Of a DNA stretch of 40,110 nt, positions 16,274 through 23,997 are shown one piece after another. Positions within the stretch are counted from its first letter, which is position 1. Each line of letters begins with the position of its first letter. The stretch comes from Candidatus Latescibacterota bacterium (lineage in GTDB: Bacteria; Latescibacterota; UBA2968; UBA8231). The notes under the pieces are model-generated. The model was not told the origin of the DNA and ran no database searches. It was given only the letters and a program-made list of their open reading frames with translations. Where the stretch lies: positions 1-40,110 of the forward strand of contig RKRN01000084.1 in the NCBI GenBank assembly GCA_007571365.1. Direction: 5' to 3'. Both the position numbers and the translations under genes were made by a program.

Positions 16274-19249
16274 TTAGTAGGCCACCGCTACTGGGACCGC
16301 CCGCCGATTGGCCTTTGAATCCCCGGTGACTTCTATGTAAACCAAGTAGATCCCTGGCGACACCACTGGACCTTCTTGGGTGCGCCCGTCCCAAGCTAGC
16401 TCAGGTTGAGTGGTTCGGTCGTAGCGTCCACTTAGGTCGGTGCCTTCGTAGAGCGTGTGCATCAAGCGCCCGCTTAGATCGAAGACCTGTATCTGGACCT
16501 TGGCGGCGCGCGTCACGGCTACTATGTCATAGCTCAGCCCTAGCTGGTCGTTGATCCCATCCCCATTGGGCGTAAAAGGATTAGGGGCCAAGGCAAAAGA
16601 CCCGACTAGACTGCCCTCGGTAATACCCGGACTCAGCACGGTGATGCCCGACGTCGTCGGCAGGTCGCCCTCCCCCAACAGCGCGGCGTTTCCCGGGGTA
16701 ATCCGCTGGATGCTTCCGGGCTGGGTGGAGAGAATGGCTTGGCCGCGGAACAGGGTGCTATAGAGCAGTACCTGCCCGCGGAAGTGAATTTTCAAAAGAC
16801 GCTCGCCGCCACCGGCCGACGGCTCAATCCGGGGAAAGCGGACGATGAAGTTGCGGTCGGTTATGGCTTGGATGGCAAAGGTATCCCCCGCTGCCGAGAC
16901 CGTTGAGTAGGGCAACTCCTGTACTGGACCTTCCTCAGTCCGCACCATCGGCACACCTCGCTGATCGAGGATCACATCGGCGTTTAATGCCTGCTCTGCA
17001 ATGGTATCCGCCCCATCCACAATCTCGATTCGATCAATGCCCAAAACCCGCGTAGGTGTCCGAATTTCAAAGGTGTCGAATCCCTTGACTCCCGCGATAT
17101 TCATCAGTGCCCGCACTGCATAGGTGAAATTCACCGGTTCGGAGACTTCCACTTCGCGCGGGTAGATCTCGGCGATCAGATCGTCGGCTATGGGAGGTCG
17201 CAGATACTCAATTGACAATTGCTCAACGATCTTGGTCGCGTCGATATCGTCGTTGAGAAAATCAATCGAAAACTGGATAAAGCGCCGCGGCCCAGGCGAG
17301 ATGATCGGGGTTCCACCCGCTTGGTCTCCGCGCAAATAAGGAGCCGACCAAGGGCTCCAGTTTTCTAGATCTTCGCCGATTTCTCCTTTGTCCCATATTC
17401 GCGGCGGCGAAGCCTCTAAATCGGGTGCTAGGCGCAAGTACTCGTCGCGGCCTAGCTGTGCTTCTGGATCTATCAGCGAAGTGGATCGCTCATCTTCGCC
17501 GATTCGCTGCACATCCCGGCGATAGTAGAGCAATGGGTTGGGATCGCTCCCGGTGCGAGTGCGGACTAGAATCTGCGATGGCTCGCCGACCGTTGGTTTG
17601 GCTGCCACCCGCTTGCCAGCCGTCTGCCCGGGAAAGCGGATGATGTCCCCGGTGGTATTATCGCGGCAGGCTGTCTGAAAGCACATCCACACCGTGGTAT
17701 AGCCCTGGCCGGGGAGGTAGAGCGAAGCCGTATCGCACTCACCCCAGTCATCGGGGACATCCGCCGCCGTGGAAAAGGTATCGCGTTGCGTCGTACAGTC
17801 TTGGCGCACCGCCTCGTCGAGGCTAGCGACAGTACCACTGCGCAGGTCAATAAGGCGCGTTTGCCAGCTAATGTTGCCCCAAGTGGCCGGCCCCCCCAGA
17901 TCGTAAACGTGGGAAATGTAGCGGCTACGGCCCATAAAACCTTGGCCATAGACTTCTAATTCGTCGATCTCATAGGGAAAAGACGAGGTGGATTTGATGC
18001 GCACGAAGCGCACTGGACGGGCAGGTTGTACTTGGACATCTACTACTTGGTCTTCGTTTTCAGTGCTGCGCAGCAGAATTTCGAAGTCCTCGAGCTGCGG
18101 GACTAGCCGACCGGTGCCGTCGAGGACCAAGTCTTGCCCGTCGTGGAGCAGTAGTTCAAACTGGCGAATAAAATCGTTCTGGAAGGGATACTGCGGTGCG
18201 CTCTGCACGGTGTTGCGCGGGTAAAAGCGGATGCGATTAACGCCGATCGGACTGCCCAAATCCAACACGATAAAGGTCCCCAATGCGCCGAAAATCCCCT
18301 TGCGCGAAAAGGCATCTTCGCCCCCGCCTGGCGCGATCAGTTCCAACAAGGTCGCCTCCAAGTCGGCTGCGGCCACATCCTTGATCGCTGGTGCGGTGAT
18401 CCGGCCCCCCCACCCCAGTGCCCGCTGGGCTACGTTTTCGCCCCGAGCCACGTGATCTGGACTTAGGCCCACCGGCAGTACCACGGGGTCGGTGCCTATA
18501 GGTAGCTTCAGCCCCTGCTGGATCGCACGCCGGGCGACTAGCTTGCCCCCCCCCTGTAGCCGGCCCGGCCTACTCGTCTGGTCGCCAGTGGTCAGGTTGC
18601 GACAGATCGTCTGGTAACAATCGGCCCGGATGCCGCCTTGAAAAATCGTCTCGCAGTCACCCCAATCGTCGGTGATATCGGCGGTCGAATCAAAGCGCCT
18701 GCTCTCTTCGCGGCACTCCAAATTAGGATCGCCGGCCTCCGTCTCTCCTTGCACTTGACGGACCACCTGCGTCGAACGGATGGCGTCAACCGCTGCTTCC
18801 ACCTGCTCCGTCGCCGCGTCCAGCTTCACCTCTGGAGCAAAATCCACCGAAATCACCGACAAAAAACCCTGCGTCGCCGTCTCGAGTTGTGTCACTCCCG
18901 CCAGTGGCTCAAGCTGGTTGAGCAACAACTGTTCGACCAACGCCAGTTGGCCCGCTAGCAAATCGGGCTCTACATCAACCACGGTCTTAACCAACACGCG
19001 CGGCGTTACAACCTGTAAGTTGGTCAAGTCAATCAGGTTGCCCGGTACATTGCCGATCTCGGTAAATTGTCGGTTCACTTTGTACTCGGGCAGAATCGGG
19101 GACAGATCGGCGTATGTGGTCTCCCCTGTCCAAGAGACGTTCCCGCCGATGCCAACCCGCAGCGTATCTAACGCTGCTGTCGGAAGAGTGCCTAGCGCAC
19201 TTGCTAATACCGCACCTAGGAGGGCGCGAAGATAGATGGCAAAATTCAT
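16274..19249 (-). CDS. Large secreted discoidin-like/FlgD-C-terminal-domain protein (paralogue 2, with cysteine modules)
   Basis: 991 residues from the ATG at 19249, which directly precedes a signal peptide (AIYLRALLGAVLASALGTLPTAA); an ATG at 19276 would add nine residues. Discoidin-like strands are at about 325-345 (VLDLGSPIGVNRIRFYPR) and 410-440 (RPVRFVRIKSTSSFPYEIDELEVYG). Shared family blocks follow: LVRTRTGSDPNP, WSPWSAPY, ISPGPRRFIQF, EIYPREVEV. The C-terminus has PNPFTPNGDGINDQ, VFDLSGRLMH and PGIYLVYIEV and ends in VAVAY, as in paralogue 1. It differs by two copies of a four-cysteine module (about residues 179-239 and 485-548). Exported; function unknown. The upstream region holds the second MITE-like element, 53 bp before the ATG. 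Confidence 0.85.
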   Translation of the reverse strand: MNFAIYLRALLGAVLASALGTLPTAALDTLRVGIGGNVSWTGETTYADLSPILPEYKVNRQFTEIGNVPGNLIDLTNLQVVTPRVLVKTVVDVEPDLLAGQLALVEQLLLNQLEPLAGVTQLETATQGFLSVISVDFAPEVKLDAATEQVEAAVDAIRSTQVVRQVQGETEAGDPNLECREESRRFDSTADITDDWGDCETIFQGGIRADCYQTICRNLTTGDQTSRPGRLQGGGKLVARRAIQQGLKLPIGTDPVVLPVGLSPDHVARGENVAQRALGWGGRITAPAIKDVAAADLEATLLELIAPGGGEDAFSRKGIFGALGTFIVLDLGSPIGVNRIRFYPRNTVQSAPQYPFQNDFIRQFELLLHDGQDLVLDGTGRLVPQLEDFEILLRSTENEDQVVDVQVQPARPVRFVRIKSTSSFPYEIDELEVYGQGFMGRSRYISHVYDLGGPATWGNISWQTRLIDLRSGTVASLDEAVRQDCTTQRDTFSTAADVPDDWGECDTASLYLPGQGYTTVWMCFQTACRDNTTGDIIRFPGQTAGKRVAAKPTVGEPSQILVRTRTGSDPNPLLYYRRDVQRIGEDERSTSLIDPEAQLGRDEYLRLAPDLEASPPRIWDKGEIGEDLENWSPWSAPYLRGDQAGGTPIISPGPRRFIQFSIDFLNDDIDATKIVEQLSIEYLRPPIADDLIAEIYPREVEVSEPVNFTYAVRALMNIAGVKGFDTFEIRTPTRVLGIDRIEIVDGADTIAEQALNADVILDQRGVPMVRTEEGPVQELPYSTVSAAGDTFAIQAITDRNFIVRFPRIEPSAGGGERLLKIHFRGQVLLYSTLFRGQAILSTQPGSIQRITPGNAALLGEGDLPTTSGITVLSPGITEGSLVGSFALAPNPFTPNGDGINDQLGLSYDIVAVTRAAKVQIQVFDLSGRLMHTLYEGTDLSGRYDRTTQPELAWDGRTQEGPVVSPGIYLVYIEVTGDSKANRRAVPVAVAY
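17606..17797 (-). repeat. Second copy of a four-cysteine module (coding repeat)
   Basis: Encodes Cys-x19-Cys-x17-Cys-x4-Cys with the motifs FSTAADVPDDWGECD, CFQTACRDNTTGD and a closing PGQTAGKRVA. It matches the copy at 18533-18715 and interrupts the strand pair that is continuous in paralogue 3. Confidence 0.75.
18533..18715 (-). repeat. First copy of a four-cysteine module (coding repeat)
   Basis: Encodes Cys-x19-Cys-x11-Cys-x4-Cys with FDSTADITDDWGDCE, CYQTICRNLTTGD and a closing PGRLQGGGKLVA. The first Cys-to-Cys distance and the CxQTxCRxxTTGD core are the same as in the copy at 17606-17797. Confidence 0.75.
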
Positions 19250-19301
19250 GGCGTTCACCCGGTTTGCATCACGCATGGGCTAAGATAGCTCTCGTAATGT
19301 A

Positions 19302-19499
19302 ACTGACGTTCCGCATCCTTTGTCCCGCCTGTCCAGAAAGTCCCATTGACGGTCCGTGCGCGGCCTATATTCCCGCGTACGTCGGGTGCGCGGGCGTCTC
19401 GCCCGCATGGCGTACTGGGTTCCCGCGTACGCGGGAATAACCCCGGGCGGAAGCCGCCGAGCCTGCCCCGGCGAAGGCCGGGGACTGCGTAACGTCAGT
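19302..19499. mobile_element. MITE-like element, copy 2 (198 bp)
   Basis: Termini ACTGACGTTCCGC and GCGTAACGTCAGT are inverted repeats with one mismatch. The flanks carry a 6-bp direct repeat AATGTA (19296-19301 and 19500-19505). The interior is full of GC-rich dyads (TTCCCGCGTACGCGGGAA, CCCCGGCGAAGGCCGGGG) and encodes nothing credible. It occupies nearly half of the 430-bp gap between the divergent genes at 19249 and 19680; the rest of that gap holds the promoter at 19613 and otherwise nothing I recognise. Confidence 0.82.
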
Positions 19500-19612
19500 A
19501 ATGTAAGAAAAACTAGACGGCCTATTGAGATAATTTTGCGCTCATTGGGCATATAGTGCTTCGACCCGTTCTCCGCCCAAATCGTCGGCGACCGCCCATA
19601 GGGCCTAATTTA

Positions 19613-19641
19613 TTGACAGCCCTCTAGGGCGAGGATATTCT
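19613..19641 (+). promoter_or_regulatory. Near-consensus sigma-70 promoter
   Basis: TTGACA (19613-19618), exact 17-bp spacer, TATTCT (19636-19641). Predicted start of transcription is near 19648, about 32 nt before the ATG at 19680. It is the best sigma-70 match I found in the window. Confidence 0.65.
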
Positions 19642-19679
19642 ATCCCCATTCAGCAGATGCCGATAACCGCCCGTCTTTT

Positions 19680-21641
19680 ATGGAGCATTTGAGCGCGACT
19701 TCATCCACTCCGCAGCGGCCCGGCCTGCGTGCCCTGCTCGTCGGTGCCGCCGGTGCTTGGGCCATTGGTGCCGGCGTTCCTTACTGCAACATGGTGCTCC
19801 ACGGCTCGCGGATCGCCTCGTACTTCAATACTCCTGCCGCCATCATTCTCTTCTTCTTTTTAGTCTTTGTCGGCAACGCGCTGCTGGGCCTTATGCGCCG
19901 CTCGTGGATGCTGAGCCGGGCCGAGTTGGCGCTCATCTACATCATGTGGATCGTCGCCACCTCAATCCCCGAATGGGGGCTTACCGCCTTTTTGTTGCCC
20001 GATATAACCAGCGTCATCTACTACGCCACCCCTGAGAACAACTGGGCTGAAATTCTCCATCCACTCATCCCCGATTGGATCATCCCCCACCACGACTTCG
20101 ACCAGATCAAAAACTTCTACGAAGGCGCGCCGCAAGGCGAGGGCATCCCTTGGGGCCTTTGGCTGTCTCCGCTAGCTTTTTGGCTGCCTTTCGTGCTGGC
20201 ACTCTACGTGGCGATGATTTCCATTGTGGTTGTCTTGCGCAAACAGTGGATCGAGAACGAACGCCTCATTTTTCCGCTGATCCAGCTCCCTATCGCCATG
20301 CTCCAAGAACAAGACCAGCGCCCGGGAGTACTCAACGCCTTTTTCAAAAATCCGCTGATGTGGATCGGCTTTGCCATACCCGCCCTCATCCAGAGCGTCA
20401 ATGGCCTTAACCACTATTTTCCCTACTTTCCCCGCGTCCATCTCGACAGTTCGGTGCCACTTTTCCGCGACAGCATTCAAGTGCCGCTCCGGCTCAGCTT
20501 CCAGATGCTGGGCTTTTCTTACTTCGTCAACCGCGACATAGCCTTTGGGCTGTGCTTCTTCTATTTACTCAACACCGTCCAGCAGGGCATCTTCAACGTA
20601 CTCGGCGTGCAGAAAGTCGATCCCGTGCTCGGAGCCTACAGTACCTACACGGGTTCGATCATCGTCCACCAAGGATTCGGGGCCATCGTCGCGCTGGTCC
20701 TCTTCGGCCTGTGGAATGCCCGCGACCACCTGTGTGCAGTCTGGCGCAAAGCCGTCTTTGGTGCTTCTGAAGTCGATGACTCCGGCGAGATCCTTCCCTA
20801 CCGGACAGCGCTCTTGATGTTGGCAGGCAGCCTTGCCTTTATGGGCGCGTGGCTCTGGCAGTCGGGCCTGCCGGCTTGGATCACTCCGGTCTATCTCTTT
20901 TTTGCCTTTGTTCTCTTCATCGGCATTACTCGCGTCGTCGCCGAAGGGGGCTTGGCCTTTATCTTCGCGCCGATGATCGCCTCGGATTTCGTCGTCGCCG
21001 GCTTTGGCACCCGCACCATTGGCTCCTCTGGCGTCATGGCCTTGGCCTTCACTTACATCTGGGCCAGCGACATTCTCACCTTTGTCATGGCCTCCTGTGC
21101 CAATGGTCTCAAGCTGGCCGAAGAGACTATAAAAAAAGGACGCCGCATCGTCTTTTGGGGCATCCTCTTGGCCATCCTCGTTACTCTCTTTAGCTCGATC
21201 TGGGCCATTCTCGATCTAGGCTATCGCTACGGGGGGATCAATACCGATCCGTTCTTCTTTGGCGGCGCGGCCCGCTACCCCTTTGACAATGCCGCCGCCC
21301 GGCTGCAAGCCCTCGATGGCCCGCATTGGGAGAACTGGCTCTATACAGGACTTGGCGCCGGGGCCATGGTACTCTTGATGGCCGCTCGCCAGCACCTATC
21401 GTGGTGGCCCTTTCACCCGTTGGGTTTTCCGATCAGCGCCGTCTTTGGCACGATGTTTTTTAGTGTGTTCTTAGCTTGGCTCTGCAAAACCCTCGTCCTG
21501 CGCTACGGCGGGCCGACGCTCTATCTCAAAACCCGGCCCTTCTTCATGGGCTTGATTCTCGGTCAGTTCGTCACGGCTGGCATTTGGTATGCTATAGACT
21601 ACTGGACCGGCCAAAGCGGCAACGCCGTAATGAGTTGGTAG
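19680..21641 (+). CDS. DUF6785/DUF6784-type polytopic membrane protein
   Basis: 653 residues. About 13-14 hydrophobic segments span the whole length (AAIILFFFLVFVGNALLGL, FWLPFVLALYVAMISIVVVL, YLFFAFVLFIGITRVVAEGGL, ILLAILVTLFSSIWAIL). The pattern GVPYCNMVLHGSR near the N-terminus, SRAELALIYIMWIVATSIPEWG, and RVVAEGGLAFIFAPM fit the DUF6785/6784 proteins common in Latescibacteria, Planctomycetes and Lentisphaerae; these were earlier grouped loosely with oligopeptide-transporter-like proteins. Transport is plausible but no substrate can be named. A near-consensus promoter lies directly upstream, while the ribosome-binding site is poor. The stop lies 6 bp from the stop of the convergent secreted-protein gene. 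Confidence 0.75.
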   Translation: MEHLSATSSTPQRPGLRALLVGAAGAWAIGAGVPYCNMVLHGSRIASYFNTPAAIILFFFLVFVGNALLGLMRRSWMLSRAELALIYIMWIVATSIPEWGLTAFLLPDITSVIYYATPENNWAEILHPLIPDWIIPHHDFDQIKNFYEGAPQGEGIPWGLWLSPLAFWLPFVLALYVAMISIVVVLRKQWIENERLIFPLIQLPIAMLQEQDQRPGVLNAFFKNPLMWIGFAIPALIQSVNGLNHYFPYFPRVHLDSSVPLFRDSIQVPLRLSFQMLGFSYFVNRDIAFGLCFFYLLNTVQQGIFNVLGVQKVDPVLGAYSTYTGSIIVHQGFGAIVALVLFGLWNARDHLCAVWRKAVFGASEVDDSGEILPYRTALLMLAGSLAFMGAWLWQSGLPAWITPVYLFFAFVLFIGITRVVAEGGLAFIFAPMIASDFVVAGFGTRTIGSSGVMALAFTYIWASDILTFVMASCANGLKLAEETIKKGRRIVFWGILLAILVTLFSSIWAILDLGYRYGGINTDPFFFGGAARYPFDNAAARLQALDGPHWENWLYTGLGAGAMVLLMAARQHLSWWPFHPLGFPISAVFGTMFFSVFLAWLCKTLVLRYGGPTLYLKTRPFFMGLILGQFVTAGIWYAIDYWTGQSGNAVMSW

Positions 21642-21647
21642 CTCGGT

Positions 21648-23792
21648 TCAGTACGCCAGCGAGAGGGTCCCCGCTTGCACTTCCTCGCCGCGGTCGGCGT
21701 CGAGGGCAATCCGGTATAAATAGATCCCTGGCCTCACCTTGCCCCCCTGATCGTCCGTCCCATCCCAAGCTAAGATGCTAGCCTCTTGCCCGAAGAGGCC
21801 GCGCACCGCATTCTGCTCCTGCAGTTGTCGCACCCGACGCCCCGATAGGTCGTAGATATTGACCGTCAGCATCCGCGGGGTCGAGACCTCGTGTAGCTGA
21901 AATTGGAATCGCGCCCAGTCGTTGACCCCATCTCCATTGGGCGTAAACGGGTTAGGCGCGACCTCCACCTCGGCTAAGAGCGCGTCGCCCAACCCCACCG
22001 TGCGCACTCCCAGCGCGTTACCTGGAAAGTCAACCGTCGCGTCGCCGGGGGCAATGAGTTGTTTGACCTCGTTAGCTGTGCTGTCGAATATCCAGCCCTG
22101 AAACTGGGTGCCGTAACGAACCACCCGCGCATCGAATTCCACCTCAATCAGCTTGAATGTATCCTCTTGGCCGGACAACTTAGGAAAGCCGACGATGATG
22201 CGATCGTCGAGTATTTCGGGCGGATGTGTGCCGCTGACTTCGACGCCATCAACCCGCACCGAGCGCACGGCGTTGGCTCGCGTCAGCGTAAAGATCTCCA
22301 GTCGGTCGAAGCCGTGTCCCGCTTCCAATGTCGGCCGTACGCTGTAGGTGAACGCAGTGCTCTCGGTGCGCGATGCGTCCAACGGCCAGATTTCGCCCAC
22401 CACCTCCAACGCCGCCGGCCGCGCAAACTGTATTTCTAGTTCCTGCAACTTGGTACTCTGGTCAACGGTTGATAGCACCAAAAGCTGGAACTGAAAGTAG
22501 CGCGAAGGCCCGGGCGAGAGAATCTCAGTGCCGTCTACCCAAGCGTGGGGTGGCCGTGTGGGATCGACCAGTCCTGCCGCCCATGGATAAGGTGCCGACC
22601 AAAAGCTCCAGTGCCGTTCGTCCAACGTGGTGAAGCGCTTTTTGATGTTGCCGCGCTCGTATTCTTGCCGAGTTATCGCCTTGAACTCGCCGGCGACCGC
22701 GCTGGGTAGCCAGTAGAGGTTGGGATCGGGATCGCTGCCGGAACGGGTGCGGATCAGAATTTTGCTGCCCGGATCGTGGTCGCCCTTCCAACGGATCTTG
22801 CCCCAAGCCATCTCCTCGCCAAAGTCGAGTACCGCGCTGGTGTAGATAGCGCGTGGCACGTAGCCCTTGCCGAAGACCTGTAACTCGGCGATTTCCCAGT
22901 TGGAAGTCGGATAGAGCGGACGAATCGTAACCCACTGGAGAGACTGCAATGGAAACTGGGCATCGAGGATGGTTTCTTGGTTTTCTGTGTCGCGACGCAA
23001 AATGGTCAGACGCGAATCGTTTTTGGAATCTATTTCGCGGGGGGAAATACCCTTAAACCAAGGGCTGTCTAGAGTCCTAAAGGAAGCATGAGCGGCGAAG
23101 TTTTGCACGCTATTGGCACCGGCGATTTCAAACCACGGCAGGAAATTGTCGGAAAAATCCTCTGCGCCGAGTGCTTCTTTGTCCAGCTTAGGTGGGGCCA
23201 TCTCCGCGATGATTTGGTCGATATTGGTATCGTTTTTGGACAAGCGAGGAAAAAATCGCACCCGATTGATCGGGTAATCAGCTCCTAGGTCAATGATTAG
23301 GTTCTGGACGACGAATTGGCTGCGAATCTCTGGATCGTCCGTATTGCTAGCGGCAAAGAAGGCCGCCGTCCGCGGGTCGCCGTCGAACATCGGCCGGATC
23401 CTTTCGATCACGCCCGTAGTGTGATTGGTCCCGCCTACGGCGATATTGTCGTACAGCCCGCGTGGAATCCGGTTGCGCACTCCGTCTTGCGCCAAATTTA
23501 AGGTATCTGGCACCCAGAAAGGACGCATCCACAGCCCCCCAGTGCTATCGATGTTCACCATCAGCGTGTCATTCCACGTGGGGTGGGATTCTGGCGCACT
23601 GAATGGCATTCGAGCCTCGATTTGGCCATCCAGCCCGATGACCAAGTACTCCCCAGGCTCATAGGAGATCGCCGCCGACCACGGGTTTCCGTCCTCGCCC
23701 CCGAGCCGATAGACGTTATATGCTTCTGCCTGCGTCGCCGTAAAAGCGAGCACTCCACAGGCTACCAACGATACTCGTCGCAAGGTATTCAT
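21648..23792 (-). CDS. Large secreted discoidin-like/FlgD-C-terminal-domain protein (paralogue 3)
   Basis: 714 residues from the ATG at 23792, which has TAGGAGAG upstream and a signal peptide after it (RRVSLVACGVLAFTATQAEA). The longer frame from 23891 adds 33 residues with no such signals. Family blocks in order: MFDGDPRTAAFF (about 135), LIIDLGADYPINRVRFFPR (about 165-183), LIRTRSGSDPDPNLYW (about 346-361), WSFWSAPYPW, LSPGPSRYFQF, EIWPLDASRTESTAFTYSV, then PNPFTPNGDGVND, IYDLSGRRVRQL and PGIYLYRIAL, ending LSLAY. It lacks the cysteine modules of paralogue 2, so it shows the basic architecture. Exported, function unknown; a cell-surface or matrix role is an inference. Confidence 0.85.
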   Translation of the reverse strand: MNTLRRVSLVACGVLAFTATQAEAYNVYRLGGEDGNPWSAAISYEPGEYLVIGLDGQIEARMPFSAPESHPTWNDTLMVNIDSTGGLWMRPFWVPDTLNLAQDGVRNRIPRGLYDNIAVGGTNHTTGVIERIRPMFDGDPRTAAFFAASNTDDPEIRSQFVVQNLIIDLGADYPINRVRFFPRLSKNDTNIDQIIAEMAPPKLDKEALGAEDFSDNFLPWFEIAGANSVQNFAAHASFRTLDSPWFKGISPREIDSKNDSRLTILRRDTENQETILDAQFPLQSLQWVTIRPLYPTSNWEIAELQVFGKGYVPRAIYTSAVLDFGEEMAWGKIRWKGDHDPGSKILIRTRSGSDPDPNLYWLPSAVAGEFKAITRQEYERGNIKKRFTTLDERHWSFWSAPYPWAAGLVDPTRPPHAWVDGTEILSPGPSRYFQFQLLVLSTVDQSTKLQELEIQFARPAALEVVGEIWPLDASRTESTAFTYSVRPTLEAGHGFDRLEIFTLTRANAVRSVRVDGVEVSGTHPPEILDDRIIVGFPKLSGQEDTFKLIEVEFDARVVRYGTQFQGWIFDSTANEVKQLIAPGDATVDFPGNALGVRTVGLGDALLAEVEVAPNPFTPNGDGVNDWARFQFQLHEVSTPRMLTVNIYDLSGRRVRQLQEQNAVRGLFGQEASILAWDGTDDQGGKVRPGIYLYRIALDADRGEEVQAGTLSLAY

Positions 23793-23841
23793 CCGTACTG
23801 CTCTCCTAGCTAATGTCTGGATCGGCTTCATATAAGAGGGT

Positions 23842-23870
23842 ATCAATATAATAAAGGCTATAGCAGTCAA
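23842..23870 (-). promoter_or_regulatory. AT-rich probable promoter region of paralogue 3
   Basis: On the minus strand TTGACT (23870-23865) is followed by an AT-rich run. No -10 box at ideal spacing is convincing (TATTGA at 16 bp, TATATT at only 14 bp), so the region is likely but the exact boxes are not settled. The rest of the 205-bp gap 23793-23997 holds only a small dyad at 23949. Confidence 0.22.
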
Positions 23871-23948
23871 CACGATAAAACGAACTACCATACGCTCTAG
23901 TCAGCTGTCTGGCGGCTGAGGCACCCCTAGGCTAACTTTATTTGCTAC

Positions 23949-23965
23949 GCGGAACCACGTTCCGC
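23949..23965. repeat. Short dyad upstream of the DUF4175 gene, resembling a MITE end
   Basis: GCGGAAC-CAC-GTTCCGC is a perfect 7-bp inverted repeat. The right arm with its flank (ACGTTCCGCATC, 23957-23968) is identical over 12 bp to the left end of MITE-like copy 2. It could be a decayed end or coincidence. Confidence 0.35.
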
Positions 23966-23997
23966 ATCGCAACATCTATACAGCAATCCCAATCCCT

